64,000 nt of DNA, from positions 139,862 to 203,861 of the forward strand of contig JAHZGH010000014.1 in the NCBI GenBank assembly GCA_019420905.1, in the 5' to 3' direction. Under the pieces are notes generated by a model. The model made no database searches. It was not told the origin of the DNA and was given only the letters and a program-made list of their open reading frames with translations. This document shows positions 1 to 8,386 of this stretch, in pieces; positions within the stretch are counted from its first letter, which is position 1, and each line of letters opens with the position of its first letter. Position numbers and translations under genes: made by a program. The DNA comes from Succinivibrionaceae bacterium. Its GTDB lineage: Bacteria > Pseudomonadota > Gammaproteobacteria > Enterobacterales > Succinivibrionaceae.

Positions 1-105
1 CCTTTCAATATGAAAGGACAAAAGGTCAGTTTATATCAAAACCTTCCGGGAGAAGATGGTGGCGATGGTTTCTTTTATGCCCGCGTCACTAAAAAAACTG
101 TATGA
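1..105 (+). CDS. rsmB: 16S rRNA m5C967 methyltransferase RsmB (C-terminal end only)
   Basis: Partial gene that enters from the left edge. Frame 1 reads to a TGA at 103-105 and ends with LPGEDGGDGFFYARV followed by TKKTV, which matches the C-terminus of RsmB/Sun (E. coli ends in EGDGFFYAKL). RsmB methylates C967 of 16S rRNA. Its stop overlaps the trkA start in an ATGA arrangement, the usual rsmB-trkA order of gammaproteobacteria. Only 34 codons are visible, so the call rests on the tail motif and the neighbour. Confidence 0.85.
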   Translation, partial: PFNMKGQKVSLYQNLPGEDGGDGFFYARVTKKTV

Positions 106-1493
106 AGATCATTATATTAGGGTCGGGAAATGTCGGTATTGAATTAGCAAAATATCTTGTTAATGCCGGTCATGCTGTAACTTTGGTAGATAATGCTTCC
201 GAAGACCTGTCTCAGGCAGGAAACCGGCTTGATCTGAGAGTTGTTATAGGAAATCCAGCTTCGCCTACAGTATTACGCAATGCTGGTGCTGAAAATACTG
301 AATTATTAGTTGCAGCAACTCCTGACGATGAAGTAAATATTACTGCCTGTAGTGTGGGTGCGTTTTTATTCCGTATCCCAAGAAAAATTGCCAGAATAAG
401 GTCAATTGACTATCTGCGGGAGGCAGATAGTTTATTCGGCTATAATGCAGTCCCTATAGATCATGTTATATCTCCTGAACACATCATCACTGAAAATATC
501 TGCGATCTTATCGAATTACCTGGAACTTCAGCTGTAGGGTCATGTTTTAATGGGAGAGTTTTAGTTGCCACTGCTACAGTTGCTGTTGGAGGAAAACTTA
601 CGGGAGCTCCTGTTGAAAAATTTGAAAGCTTCGACGGTAAAGCTGTAGCTTTAGCTCTATATAGGCGCGGAAAATATGTCAAAGACTTTAAAAAAGATGT
701 TTTCAAACCTGGGGATACATTATACTTTTGCTGTGAACGCGAGCGCGCTTTAAGTCAATTAGCAGCAATTGTGCCTTTAAAAACTGCTTTATCTAATATA
801 ACCATAGCAGGAGGCACCCATATAGCAGATGCTCTAGCACGTTCACTTTCTGAGCGTTATCGCGTCAAGCTGATTGAAGAAGATGCACAAAGAGCTAAGC
901 GTTCCGCAGCTAATCTTTATGACACCTCAATTGAGGTCTATCATGGCAGCCCCATAGATATTGAATTTTTACATGAAGAACACATTGATAAAAGTGATCT
1001 ATTTATTGCAGCGGCACCTACCGATGAAAAAAATATCATGGCGTCACTAATTTTAAGGCGCATGCATAATATCCGTACTCTTGCTGTAATTAAAAATTCA
1101 AGCTATTACGATTTGGCTCAAGGTGAACGCTCGGAAATTGACACTATTCTCTCACCTAAAGATGCAACAATTTCTGCTCTGCTATCTAACATTCGTCAGG
1201 AAGGTGTAGAAAGCACAACTTTATTCCGTCAGGGTGATAGTGAGGCTATTGAGCTTGCACTTGAAGGCTCAAAATTTGGCAGTATTGTTATAGGAAGACG
1301 CTTAGAAAATCTTACATTTCCCTCAGGAGTCACCCTAGGATTAATTTTAAGGGGCCGTAAACTTCTAATGCCTACACCTGATTTAGTAATTGAAGATGGC
1401 GATCATCTTTTAGCTTATTTATCAGATCATCGCCAGATGCGTAGTTTAGTCAAAATGTGCAGACCTCATTCTTTCTGGATCCCCAAATGGTAG
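102..1493 (+). CDS. trkA: Trk potassium uptake system regulatory subunit TrkA
   Basis: Peripheral NAD-binding subunit that gates the TrkH potassium channel. The 463 residues match the family length (458 in E. coli) and form two RCK modules. The first opens with the Rossmann motif GSGNVG near residue 7, followed by the acidic VDNA strand end. The second Rossmann fold begins near residue 233 (IAGGTHIA), where the glycine motif is weaker than in the first half, so NAD binding there may differ. The ATG overlaps the rsmB stop, so translation is probably coupled. The gene is followed immediately by trkH, forming a compact rsmB-trkA-trkH unit. Confidence 0.96.
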   Translation: MKIIILGSGNVGIELAKYLVNAGHAVTLVDNASEDLSQAGNRLDLRVVIGNPASPTVLRNAGAENTELLVAATPDDEVNITACSVGAFLFRIPRKIARIRSIDYLREADSLFGYNAVPIDHVISPEHIITENICDLIELPGTSAVGSCFNGRVLVATATVAVGGKLTGAPVEKFESFDGKAVALALYRRGKYVKDFKKDVFKPGDTLYFCCERERALSQLAAIVPLKTALSNITIAGGTHIADALARSLSERYRVKLIEEDAQRAKRSAANLYDTSIEVYHGSPIDIEFLHEEHIDKSDLFIAAAPTDEKNIMASLILRRMHNIRTLAVIKNSSYYDLAQGERSEIDTILSPKDATISALLSNIRQEGVESTTLFRQGDSEAIELALEGSKFGSIVIGRRLENLTFPSGVTLGLILRGRKLLMPTPDLVIEDGDHLLAYLSDHRQMRSLVKMCRPHSFWIPKW

Positions 1494-2941
1494 TCGACCT
1501 TCGTCTTATAACAAAGCTTTTAGGTTCTTCTCTTTTTTGGCTAGGCATTATTGCTACAGTTCCAGCCTTATATGCCTTACTCAGTAAAACACCTGGAACC
1601 TTAGAATTTACACTAACGGCAGCTGTTGGCACGGCTTTAGGAGCTCTTTTACGTTTTTTTAGTAAAAATGCAAGTCTTAAAGCTTCTTTGCGAGAACTTT
1701 TTTTGTTTACAGGCGTCTTATGGTTATGTATGACTCTTTTGGGAATTATTCCTTTTTATACCATCTTACCTGATCTAAATTTCGCTTCATCTTTTTTCGA
1801 AAGCGCTTCAGCACTATCTACAACCGGCTGTACCGTTATTTCTAATCTAGACAGCAGACCACCTGCAATTTTACTATGGCGATCAATATTGCAATTCTTA
1901 GGCGGTATTGGCTTCGTAGTAATAGGTGTAGCAATTTTACCTAATATTGCCATGGGAGGTATGGCCTTATTCAAAACAGAGTCCACCTCTTTTGACGGCA
2001 ATGCCAAAAATACGCCTCACATTAAAACTATGGCCTTAAGTATTTTATCTTGGTACCTACTTACAGCGGCTCTCTGTAGCTTTTTTTATTATTTAGGAGG
2101 CTTCGACCCTTTTTTAGCTATAAATAGTGCCCTTTGTACTGTTTCAACTGGAGGAATGATGCCTATAGATGCGTCTATGAACGATGCAAGTCCATTCATC
2201 CACTATACTGCTATGGTATTTATGTTTTTAGGCAGCTGCCCGTTTTTATTAATCTTAAGATCTCTTGCAGATGACTTCTTTGATTTTTTCCGTGATGAAC
2301 AGGTACGCTATTATCTAGTCTTTATCATTATTTTATCTATAAGTATCGCTATTACTCTTATAAAATTTAACAACTATGATATTGAACATGCTTTTAGAAT
2401 AGCTTTCTTCAATGTAATTGCAGTCTTGTCTTCAACATGCTTTGGCCTTGAAGACTTCTCTCAATGGAACTCTTTCTCTACAATTGTATTCACTATGATT
2501 TTAGGCATCGGCGGCTGTGCAGGATCTACAGCTGGCGGTATTAAGATTTTTAGAATTGTCGTTTGCTTCTCTATGTTTAAAACAGAAATTGTTAAAAGCC
2601 TGCATCCCCATGCTATGATAGAGCCCCGCTACAATAAACGGTCCATTGACAGCAACACTATGCGTGCCGTAATTACCTACTTAGTCGCTTATCTGCTTGT
2701 CACCGCAACCTCGTCTGTAATAGCTGCAAGCTATGGACTAGAACCAGGCGATGCCTTCACCTTTACAGTTTCATCCTTATCTAATATCGGTCAAGGCATG
2801 GGCCCTACAATTAATCCATCTATAAATAACGTTTCTTTACGAGACGAGCTCTACTTTCTATTTGGTCTTGATATGTTACTCGGTCGTCTTGAAATTTTAC
2901 CAGTGCTTTTATGCTTTACCAGAATTTTTTGGCGACGTTAA
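1487..2941 (+). CDS. trkH: Trk potassium uptake transmembrane protein TrkH
   Basis: Potassium-translocating membrane subunit of the Trk system, an inner-membrane protein with four pore loops. I chose ATG 1487, which overlaps the trkA stop at 1491-1493 and gives 484 residues, against 483 in E. coli TrkH. An in-frame GTG at 1457 would add ten residues inside trkA. Selectivity-filter segments are visible: STTGCTV near residue 115, STGGM near 225, STCFG near 320 and SNIGQGMGP near 440. The hydrophobic pattern is uninterrupted. The stop codon overlaps the convergent menA stop by a few bases, and no terminator hairpin is visible between them. Confidence 0.96.
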   Translation: MVVDLRLITKLLGSSLFWLGIIATVPALYALLSKTPGTLEFTLTAAVGTALGALLRFFSKNASLKASLRELFLFTGVLWLCMTLLGIIPFYTILPDLNFASSFFESASALSTTGCTVISNLDSRPPAILLWRSILQFLGGIGFVVIGVAILPNIAMGGMALFKTESTSFDGNAKNTPHIKTMALSILSWYLLTAALCSFFYYLGGFDPFLAINSALCTVSTGGMMPIDASMNDASPFIHYTAMVFMFLGSCPFLLILRSLADDFFDFFRDEQVRYYLVFIIILSISIAITLIKFNNYDIEHAFRIAFFNVIAVLSSTCFGLEDFSQWNSFSTIVFTMILGIGGCAGSTAGGIKIFRIVVCFSMFKTEIVKSLHPHAMIEPRYNKRSIDSNTMRAVITYLVAYLLVTATSSVIAASYGLEPGDAFTFTVSSLSNIGQGMGPTINPSINNVSLRDELYFLFGLDMLLGRLEILPVLLCFTRIFWRR

Positions 2942-3876
2942 GCATAAACCCAAAAATCCAAAGTTAATACGATGATCCATGCTGTATGATGAATTGCACA
3001 ACCTAAAGCAGTGTATTTAAGCTCACGAGCAACTTTTTCCGGTTTATTTATATTTTTAACAGTTCTAAAAGATGAAGCCATCAATGGAATCAATGAAAAA
3101 ATAATTAAAGATAATTCCCAAACTTTATGAGAAAAAACACATGCTGCTGATGAAGTAAAAATTGTACCTGCTAACAAAGCTAATAAATATATTCCTGACA
3201 TTTTAAAGCCCAAAAAAGAAGCAAGAGTATGCTTGCCATTCTGGCGATCTTCTAAAATATCTCGAGTACTAGCTACATGCAGAACCATTACTGAGCCTAA
3301 ACCTGAACTTATACCTAAAAGCAAAGTATCAGGATACATATCCAAACCATTTTCACTTGCTGCAGTAATTAAAATTTGCGAGCCTATAACAGCGACTAAG
3401 CCAAAAAAAATAAAAACAGCTATATCGCCAAAACCTTTATAACCATAAGCCATGCCAATGGTATAAAATAAAGCTGCTAATATAGATATAACTCCAAGAA
3501 AAATAAACCAAGATAACACCTGAAGATTATTTCCTACAGCCAAAAATACCGCTAAAGCGCCGCATATAGTTGCAAAAATTGTTACTACAGCCATTCCCTT
3601 ACGCAATTGAGTTAGAGAAATAGCTCCTACCATCACAGCTCGAATTGGTCCCTTACGATTTTTACCATCAGCCTGACGATAAGCATCACCATAATCATTA
3701 GCAAAATTACATAAAATCTGCAGCATAACTCCAGTTATTACTATGCATACAGCAGTCATTATGGTATACAAAGATACATTGCCATAATAAAATCCTAATG
3801 CACAGCCTAGAGCGCAATTAGTAAAACCTAAAAGAAGCGTTCTTGGACGCATTTCATTTATCCAATCTGACAGCAT
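2938..3876 (-). CDS. menA: 1,4-dihydroxy-2-naphthoate octaprenyltransferase MenA
   Basis: Attaches the polyprenyl side chain to 1,4-dihydroxy-2-naphthoate, the membrane step of menaquinone synthesis. It is a UbiA-family protein of 312 residues (308 in E. coli) with about eight membrane segments. The first aspartate-rich prenyl-diphosphate site is NFANDYGDA near residue 60, with the MenA-type KGPIRA sequence after it. A second conserved patch (STRDILEDRQNGKHT) lies near residue 210. The start at 3876 is preceded by GAGAG at a workable distance; a longer start at 3924 would add a poorly supported N-terminus. Its presence supports anaerobic respiration through menaquinone, probably with fumarate. 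It diverges from rnb. Confidence 0.95.
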   Translation of the reverse strand: MLSDWINEMRPRTLLLGFTNCALGCALGFYYGNVSLYTIMTAVCIVITGVMLQILCNFANDYGDAYRQADGKNRKGPIRAVMVGAISLTQLRKGMAVVTIFATICGALAVFLAVGNNLQVLSWFIFLGVISILAALFYTIGMAYGYKGFGDIAVFIFFGLVAVIGSQILITAASENGLDMYPDTLLLGISSGLGSVMVLHVASTRDILEDRQNGKHTLASFLGFKMSGIYLLALLAGTIFTSSAACVFSHKVWELSLIIFSLIPLMASSFRTVKNINKPEKVARELKYTALGCAIHHTAWIIVLTLDFWVYA

Positions 3877-4057
3877 GTGGTTCTCTCGCAATATCAAAAT
3901 CAAACAGATTTTATATTTTAACAAAAATAAATTCTTAAATTAGGAATTCTTCCTGAAAGATCTCTAATTTAAGGGTTTTGCTTTTATATAAACTATCCAA
4001 GCTAAAATCATGTATGAAATCTTTTTTAAAGACTTAACTACTCTAAGCACCGACAAT

Positions 4058-4066
4058 TGTTATAAT
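4058..4066 (+). promoter_or_regulatory. Extended -10 promoter upstream of rnb
   Basis: TGT followed by a perfect TATAAT (4061-4066) forms an extended -10 element 29 bases before the rnb start. No good -35 hexamer is visible at 17 bases. A Shine-Dalgarno GGAGA lies just before the rnb ATG. Confidence 0.6.
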
Positions 4067-4094
4067 TTGCAACGTTATTTAATTTGGAGAAACT

Positions 4095-6095
4095 ATGTTA
4101 TTCAACGATCCAGCTTTACGCGAGCTCAAACAGAAATTTGATCGCGAAAAGGTAAAAAAAGAAGGCTGCGTTAAGGCTACTGATCGCGGTTTTGGTTTTC
4201 TAGAGGTCGACCGTGACCAATCTTATTTCATTGCACCTAACGACATGCGCAATGTTATGCACGGTGATCGCATCAGTGCTTTTATAGAGGAAGACAGTAA
4301 TGGCAGGCAGCATGCTATACCACAAAAACTTATTGAAGCTAATTTAAAACGCTTTGTTGCCTGCGTGTCATTTATTAATGGCAAGATTTATGTTATTGCA
4401 GATCATCCCAATATAAAAAATCGCATTACTGCAATCGATAAGCGTCTTGAGGATAAAACACCTTTACATAATGGAGATTTTGTTATCTGCAATCTTTTTT
4501 CTCATGCTTTGAAAGGTCATGGATTTAAAGCAGATATTACTGAACTTATCTGTAAAAAAAATGATCCAAAAGCGCCTTGGAAAGTATCATTGCGCCGTTA
4601 CGATCTTCCTTTAAAAGAACCAGATGATGAACAATTTGAATTTTTAGAAAGTGCTTACGAACGCACCGATTTGACTGCTCTTGATTTTGTTACTATTGAT
4701 AGCGCTCATACTGAAGATATGGATGATGCTCTATATATAGAAAAAGATGATGCCGGTTATACCCTCTACGTCGCTATCGCTGACCCTACTGGTTATATAA
4801 GTGAAACATCAAAATTCAACGAGCAAGCAGCAAATAGAGCTTTTTCAATATATCTGCCAGGCCGAGATATTCCTATGCTTCCTCGCTGCCTTTCTGATAA
4901 TTTATGCTCTTTAAGACCGGGACAAATCCGCCCTGCCTTAGTCGGAATTATGCGCTGCGATCTTAATGGCAAACTAGATTTTAGTGCAACTAATTTCACA
5001 CTTGCAAATATAATTTCTAAAGGAAAGCTCGTATATAACGAGGTTTCAGATTATTTGGAAGGAAAAGAAAATGCAAAGATTCCTGAAGACAATATAGCTT
5101 GCCTCTTAAAGGTATTAGTAGACTTTACTAAAGTCCGCGATAATTACAGAGCAACTCATGCAGCTTCCTTCCGTAATCATCCAGATTATGAATTTATCTT
5201 AAATAAAGAAGGTGCCTTAGATCATATTGAAGTCAACTATCGCCGTATTGCAAATCAAATTGTAGAAGAAGCCATGATTACCGCTAATATTTGTGCAGGT
5301 GAACTTTTAAAAGAAAAGCTCAATTGCGGTATTTTCAATGTTCATAGCGGCTTTGATATGGACAAGAAAAAGGATATTTTGGCTTTACTTGAGCAGGAAC
5401 AATGTCCAATTCCTACATCTGGTATAGATAGCTTACAAGGTTATAACGAAATCAGACGCTTTGCTAATAAACAGAACGATAATTATATGGATTGTCGCAT
5501 ACGTAGATTGCAAGCTTTCTCTCAAATGAGCATCGTACCCGCACCTCATTATGCTTTAGGCGTGGAAAATTATGCCACCTGGACATCTCCAATCCGCAAA
5601 TACGGCGATATGATAAATCATCGCTTGCTTAAAGCTATTGTAGTAAATGCCGATCACCCTAAGCTTCCTGATGAAGAACTATTACAAAAAATGAATTTAG
5701 CCCGTCGCACTAACCGTATGGCTGAACGAGATGTTCGCGATTGGTTATATATGGATTATTTAAAGCCAGCTATTGCTAAAGGAACTGTCTTTGAAGCTGA
5801 AGTTTTTGACTTAAGCAGAGGCGGTCTGCGCGTCATTCTCGATGAAAATGGAGCTATGGTTTTTATTCCATCAGTATTTATAAGTGACAATCGCGATGCT
5901 TTTATATTAGATGGCGATTTGGGAATTATGACAGTAAATGGTGAAGTCAAATTACGTCTAGGAGATAAAATTTTTGTAAAAATTTTCGAAATAAATCCTC
6001 AAACTAGATCTATTACAGCCATTCCGGCTCAAAGTATAGGTGGTCTTTTATTACCTGATCCTAAAAATTTGGCAATTAAAGATAGCAAACGCTAA
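4095..6095 (+). CDS. rnb: Exoribonuclease II (RNase II)
   Basis: Processive 3'-to-5' single-strand exoribonuclease that degrades mRNA. The 666 residues resemble E. coli Rnb (644) along the whole length: an N-terminal cold-shock/OB region (VKATDRGFGFLEVD), the RNB catalytic domain, and a C-terminal S1 domain. The metal-binding catalytic core is intact, with DFVTIDSAHTEDMDDAL near residue 200 containing the conserved aspartates, then YATWTSPIRKYGDMINHR near residue 490. Translation starts at ATG 4095 after TTGGAGA. It is monocistronic: its own promoter lies upstream and a bidirectional terminator follows. RNase R is excluded because the protein is too short and lacks the basic tail. Confidence 0.96.
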   Translation: MLFNDPALRELKQKFDREKVKKEGCVKATDRGFGFLEVDRDQSYFIAPNDMRNVMHGDRISAFIEEDSNGRQHAIPQKLIEANLKRFVACVSFINGKIYVIADHPNIKNRITAIDKRLEDKTPLHNGDFVICNLFSHALKGHGFKADITELICKKNDPKAPWKVSLRRYDLPLKEPDDEQFEFLESAYERTDLTALDFVTIDSAHTEDMDDALYIEKDDAGYTLYVAIADPTGYISETSKFNEQAANRAFSIYLPGRDIPMLPRCLSDNLCSLRPGQIRPALVGIMRCDLNGKLDFSATNFTLANIISKGKLVYNEVSDYLEGKENAKIPEDNIACLLKVLVDFTKVRDNYRATHAASFRNHPDYEFILNKEGALDHIEVNYRRIANQIVEEAMITANICAGELLKEKLNCGIFNVHSGFDMDKKKDILALLEQEQCPIPTSGIDSLQGYNEIRRFANKQNDNYMDCRIRRLQAFSQMSIVPAPHYALGVENYATWTSPIRKYGDMINHRLLKAIVVNADHPKLPDEELLQKMNLARRTNRMAERDVRDWLYMDYLKPAIAKGTVFEAEVFDLSRGGLRVILDENGAMVFIPSVFISDNRDAFILDGDLGIMTVNGEVKLRLGDKIFVKIFEINPQTRSITAIPAQSIGGLLLPDPKNLAIKDSKR

Positions 6096-6101
6096 ATACA
6101 A

Positions 6102-6157
6102 AAAAGCCTCTTAATAAAATATCTTGCTTATATAGATAATAAAATTAAGAGGCTTTT
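6102..6157. terminator. Bidirectional terminator between rnb and prlC
   Basis: A 14-bp inverted repeat (AAAAGCCTCTTAAT at 6102-6115, ATTAAGAGGCTTTT at 6144-6157) has A-rich and T-rich outer edges, so it can act as a rho-independent terminator for both convergent genes. The loop is about 28 bases. Confidence 0.8.
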
Positions 6158-6175
6158 GTATAATTCTAATTATTT

Positions 6176-8239
6176 TTAATAATTAATGCCACTTTGTTCA
6201 AGCAAAGCTTCAACCTGAGGCTCTCGGCCTCTGAACTTCACAAAATTCTCCATCATGTTGCAGGCCCCACCGCAAGAGAGAATTAAATCCTCAAAATCTT
6301 GTCCTGCTTTACGATTAAAAATACCATCTTCGATAAAACGACCAAATGCATCCGCAGCTAATACCTCTGCCCATTTATAACTGTAATATCCAGCAGCATA
6401 ACCACCGGCAAAGATATGAGAAAAACTATTAGCAAAACGATTTAATGGACTTACAGGAACTACAGCGACCTGTTCCCTGACCTCATTTAAAATCTTATTT
6501 ACCTGACCTTTTACTCCACTCTTATATTCCAGATGTAATCTAAAATCAAAAAGAGCAAATTCAAGCTGACGCAACATAGCCATTGCTGAATGGAAATTTT
6601 TTGCTGCCAGCAAACTATCAATTTTACTTTGAGCTAATGGTTCATGAGTATTTACATGACCCGAGAGCAACGGCAAAGCTTCCTTTTGCCAAGCAAAATT
6701 TTCATTAAACTGAGAAGGTAATTCAACTGCGTCCCACGGAACTCCATTAATGCCTGAAACATCAGAAACATCAATTCGTGTTAATAGCTGATTTAAGCCA
6801 TGACCAAATTCATGGAATAAAGTTACTACCTCATCGTGAGTAAGCTGAGACTGAGCTCCATCAACAGGACGAGTAAAATTACAAACCAAATAAGTTACAG
6901 GCAACTGTAAGGTTCCATCTGCACGATGGCGACGAGTCAAACACTCATCCATCCATGCTCCGCCCTGCTTTCCTGCTCTTGCATAAAGATCCATGTAAAA
7001 AGTACCTATGCAGCTACCAAATTTATCTTCATAAATATCATAGGTACGAACATTTTCATTCCAAACATCATCGCCGCAGCGTTCTTTAAAAGAAACTGCA
7101 TAAAGCCGATGAGCACATTCAAATAATCCGGAAATTACCTTATCAATTGGGAAATAAGGACGTAATTCTTCGGCATTATAGGCATAACGTTCCTGACGAA
7201 GTTTTTCTGACCAATAAGATAAGTCCCATGGCTCTAACTCATAATCAGCTCCGCATTTTTTAGCATAAGCGCGTAATTGCTGCATCTCTTCAAGAGCCTG
7301 AGGACGAGATTTATTAGCTAAATCAGTTAAAAAATCTACAACCTTCTGAGGATTAGGAGCCATCTTAGTTGCTAAGGATAAATGGGCATAGGAATCAAAC
7401 CCCAGCAAATTAGCCATTTCATGACGCAAAGCTAAAACTTCTTCAATGACCTCACTGTTATCCCACTTATTTGCATCAGGCCCAATCTCTGAAGCTCGGC
7501 TGACATAGGCCTCATACAAATTTTGCCTTAAGGCGCGATTATCAGCATAAGTCATAAAAGGAATATATGACGGCATATCTAGGGTAATAACCCATCCTTC
7601 TTTACCTCGTGCCTGAGCCTCGCTCTTTGCAAGCTTAATAGCCCCAGCAGGCAAACCTTTTAAATCATCAAAATTTTTAATTTCTAAGATAAAGTTATGT
7701 GTAGCATCTAAAACATTATTAGCAAACTTTGACTGTAATTGAGAAAGCCTTGCAGAGATTTCTGTATATCGTTTTTGTTTTTGAGGATCTAAATCTACGC
7801 CACTTAAACGAAAATCACGCAATGAATTTTCAATAGCTTTACGTTTAGCAAAAGATAGCTCCTGAAATTCAGTACTTTTTGACAAAGCTAATAAGGCTTC
7901 ATATAAAGGTCGGTATTGTCCTACCCAAGAAGTATATTCAGCAATCAGAGGTAAACATTCATCGTAAGCCTGGCGCAAAGCTTCTGTATTACAAACATTA
8001 TTTAAATGATTTGCAATTGACCAAACTCTTGATAATTTATCGTCAGCCTCTTCAATTGGCTCTAAGAGCTTAGAATAACTAGGTATTGCACCTTCATGCT
8101 TGCAAAGATCAACAATCAATTGACGACAATTCTCAATACAGTGCTCTAAAGCAGGCTTTAAATGTTCGGGCTTTATTTGTGAAAATTTAGGAAATCCTGA
8201 AAAATTTAACAAAGGATTTGTGGTCAATAAATCAGACAT
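6176..8239 (-). CDS. prlC: Oligopeptidase A (M3 family metallopeptidase)
   Basis: Cytosolic zinc oligopeptidase that degrades short peptides, including cleaved signal peptides. The 687 residues match E. coli PrlC (680) throughout, from TNPLL at the N-terminus onward. The zinc-binding HEFGH motif is present near residue 475 (VTLFHEFGHGLNQLL), with the third ligand region NENFAWQ downstream. No signal peptide is present, as expected for a cytosolic enzyme. The start at 8239 is preceded on the minus strand by AAGG at good spacing. The gene diverges from the aminopeptidase P gene, placing two peptide-degrading enzymes side by side. Confidence 0.96.
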   Translation of the reverse strand: MSDLLTTNPLLNFSGFPKFSQIKPEHLKPALEHCIENCRQLIVDLCKHEGAIPSYSKLLEPIEEADDKLSRVWSIANHLNNVCNTEALRQAYDECLPLIAEYTSWVGQYRPLYEALLALSKSTEFQELSFAKRKAIENSLRDFRLSGVDLDPQKQKRYTEISARLSQLQSKFANNVLDATHNFILEIKNFDDLKGLPAGAIKLAKSEAQARGKEGWVITLDMPSYIPFMTYADNRALRQNLYEAYVSRASEIGPDANKWDNSEVIEEVLALRHEMANLLGFDSYAHLSLATKMAPNPQKVVDFLTDLANKSRPQALEEMQQLRAYAKKCGADYELEPWDLSYWSEKLRQERYAYNAEELRPYFPIDKVISGLFECAHRLYAVSFKERCGDDVWNENVRTYDIYEDKFGSCIGTFYMDLYARAGKQGGAWMDECLTRRHRADGTLQLPVTYLVCNFTRPVDGAQSQLTHDEVVTLFHEFGHGLNQLLTRIDVSDVSGINGVPWDAVELPSQFNENFAWQKEALPLLSGHVNTHEPLAQSKIDSLLAAKNFHSAMAMLRQLEFALFDFRLHLEYKSGVKGQVNKILNEVREQVAVVPVSPLNRFANSFSHIFAGGYAAGYYSYKWAEVLAADAFGRFIEDGIFNRKAGQDFEDLILSCGGACNMMENFVKFRGREPQVEALLEQSGINY

Positions 8240-8273
8240 GCTAAAACCTTAAAATATTTAGATATAGGTGTTT

Positions 8274-8302
8274 TTGATAGAAAATAGGCTATGTGCTAAG
8301 AT
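8274..8302 (+). promoter_or_regulatory. Promoter of the aminopeptidase P gene
   Basis: TTGATA (8274-8279), a 17-base spacer, and TAAGAT (8297-8302) preceded by TGC, an extended -10. The spacing is ideal for sigma-70. It lies between two divergent genes and points toward the aminopeptidase. Confidence 0.6.
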
Positions 8303-8386
8303 GTTAATGCACTCTTGTTTCCAAGATTAACTCCTTTTTTCTTCATCTATTATATGTATATGGGGGAGTTTCTAAACTTTTTCGAT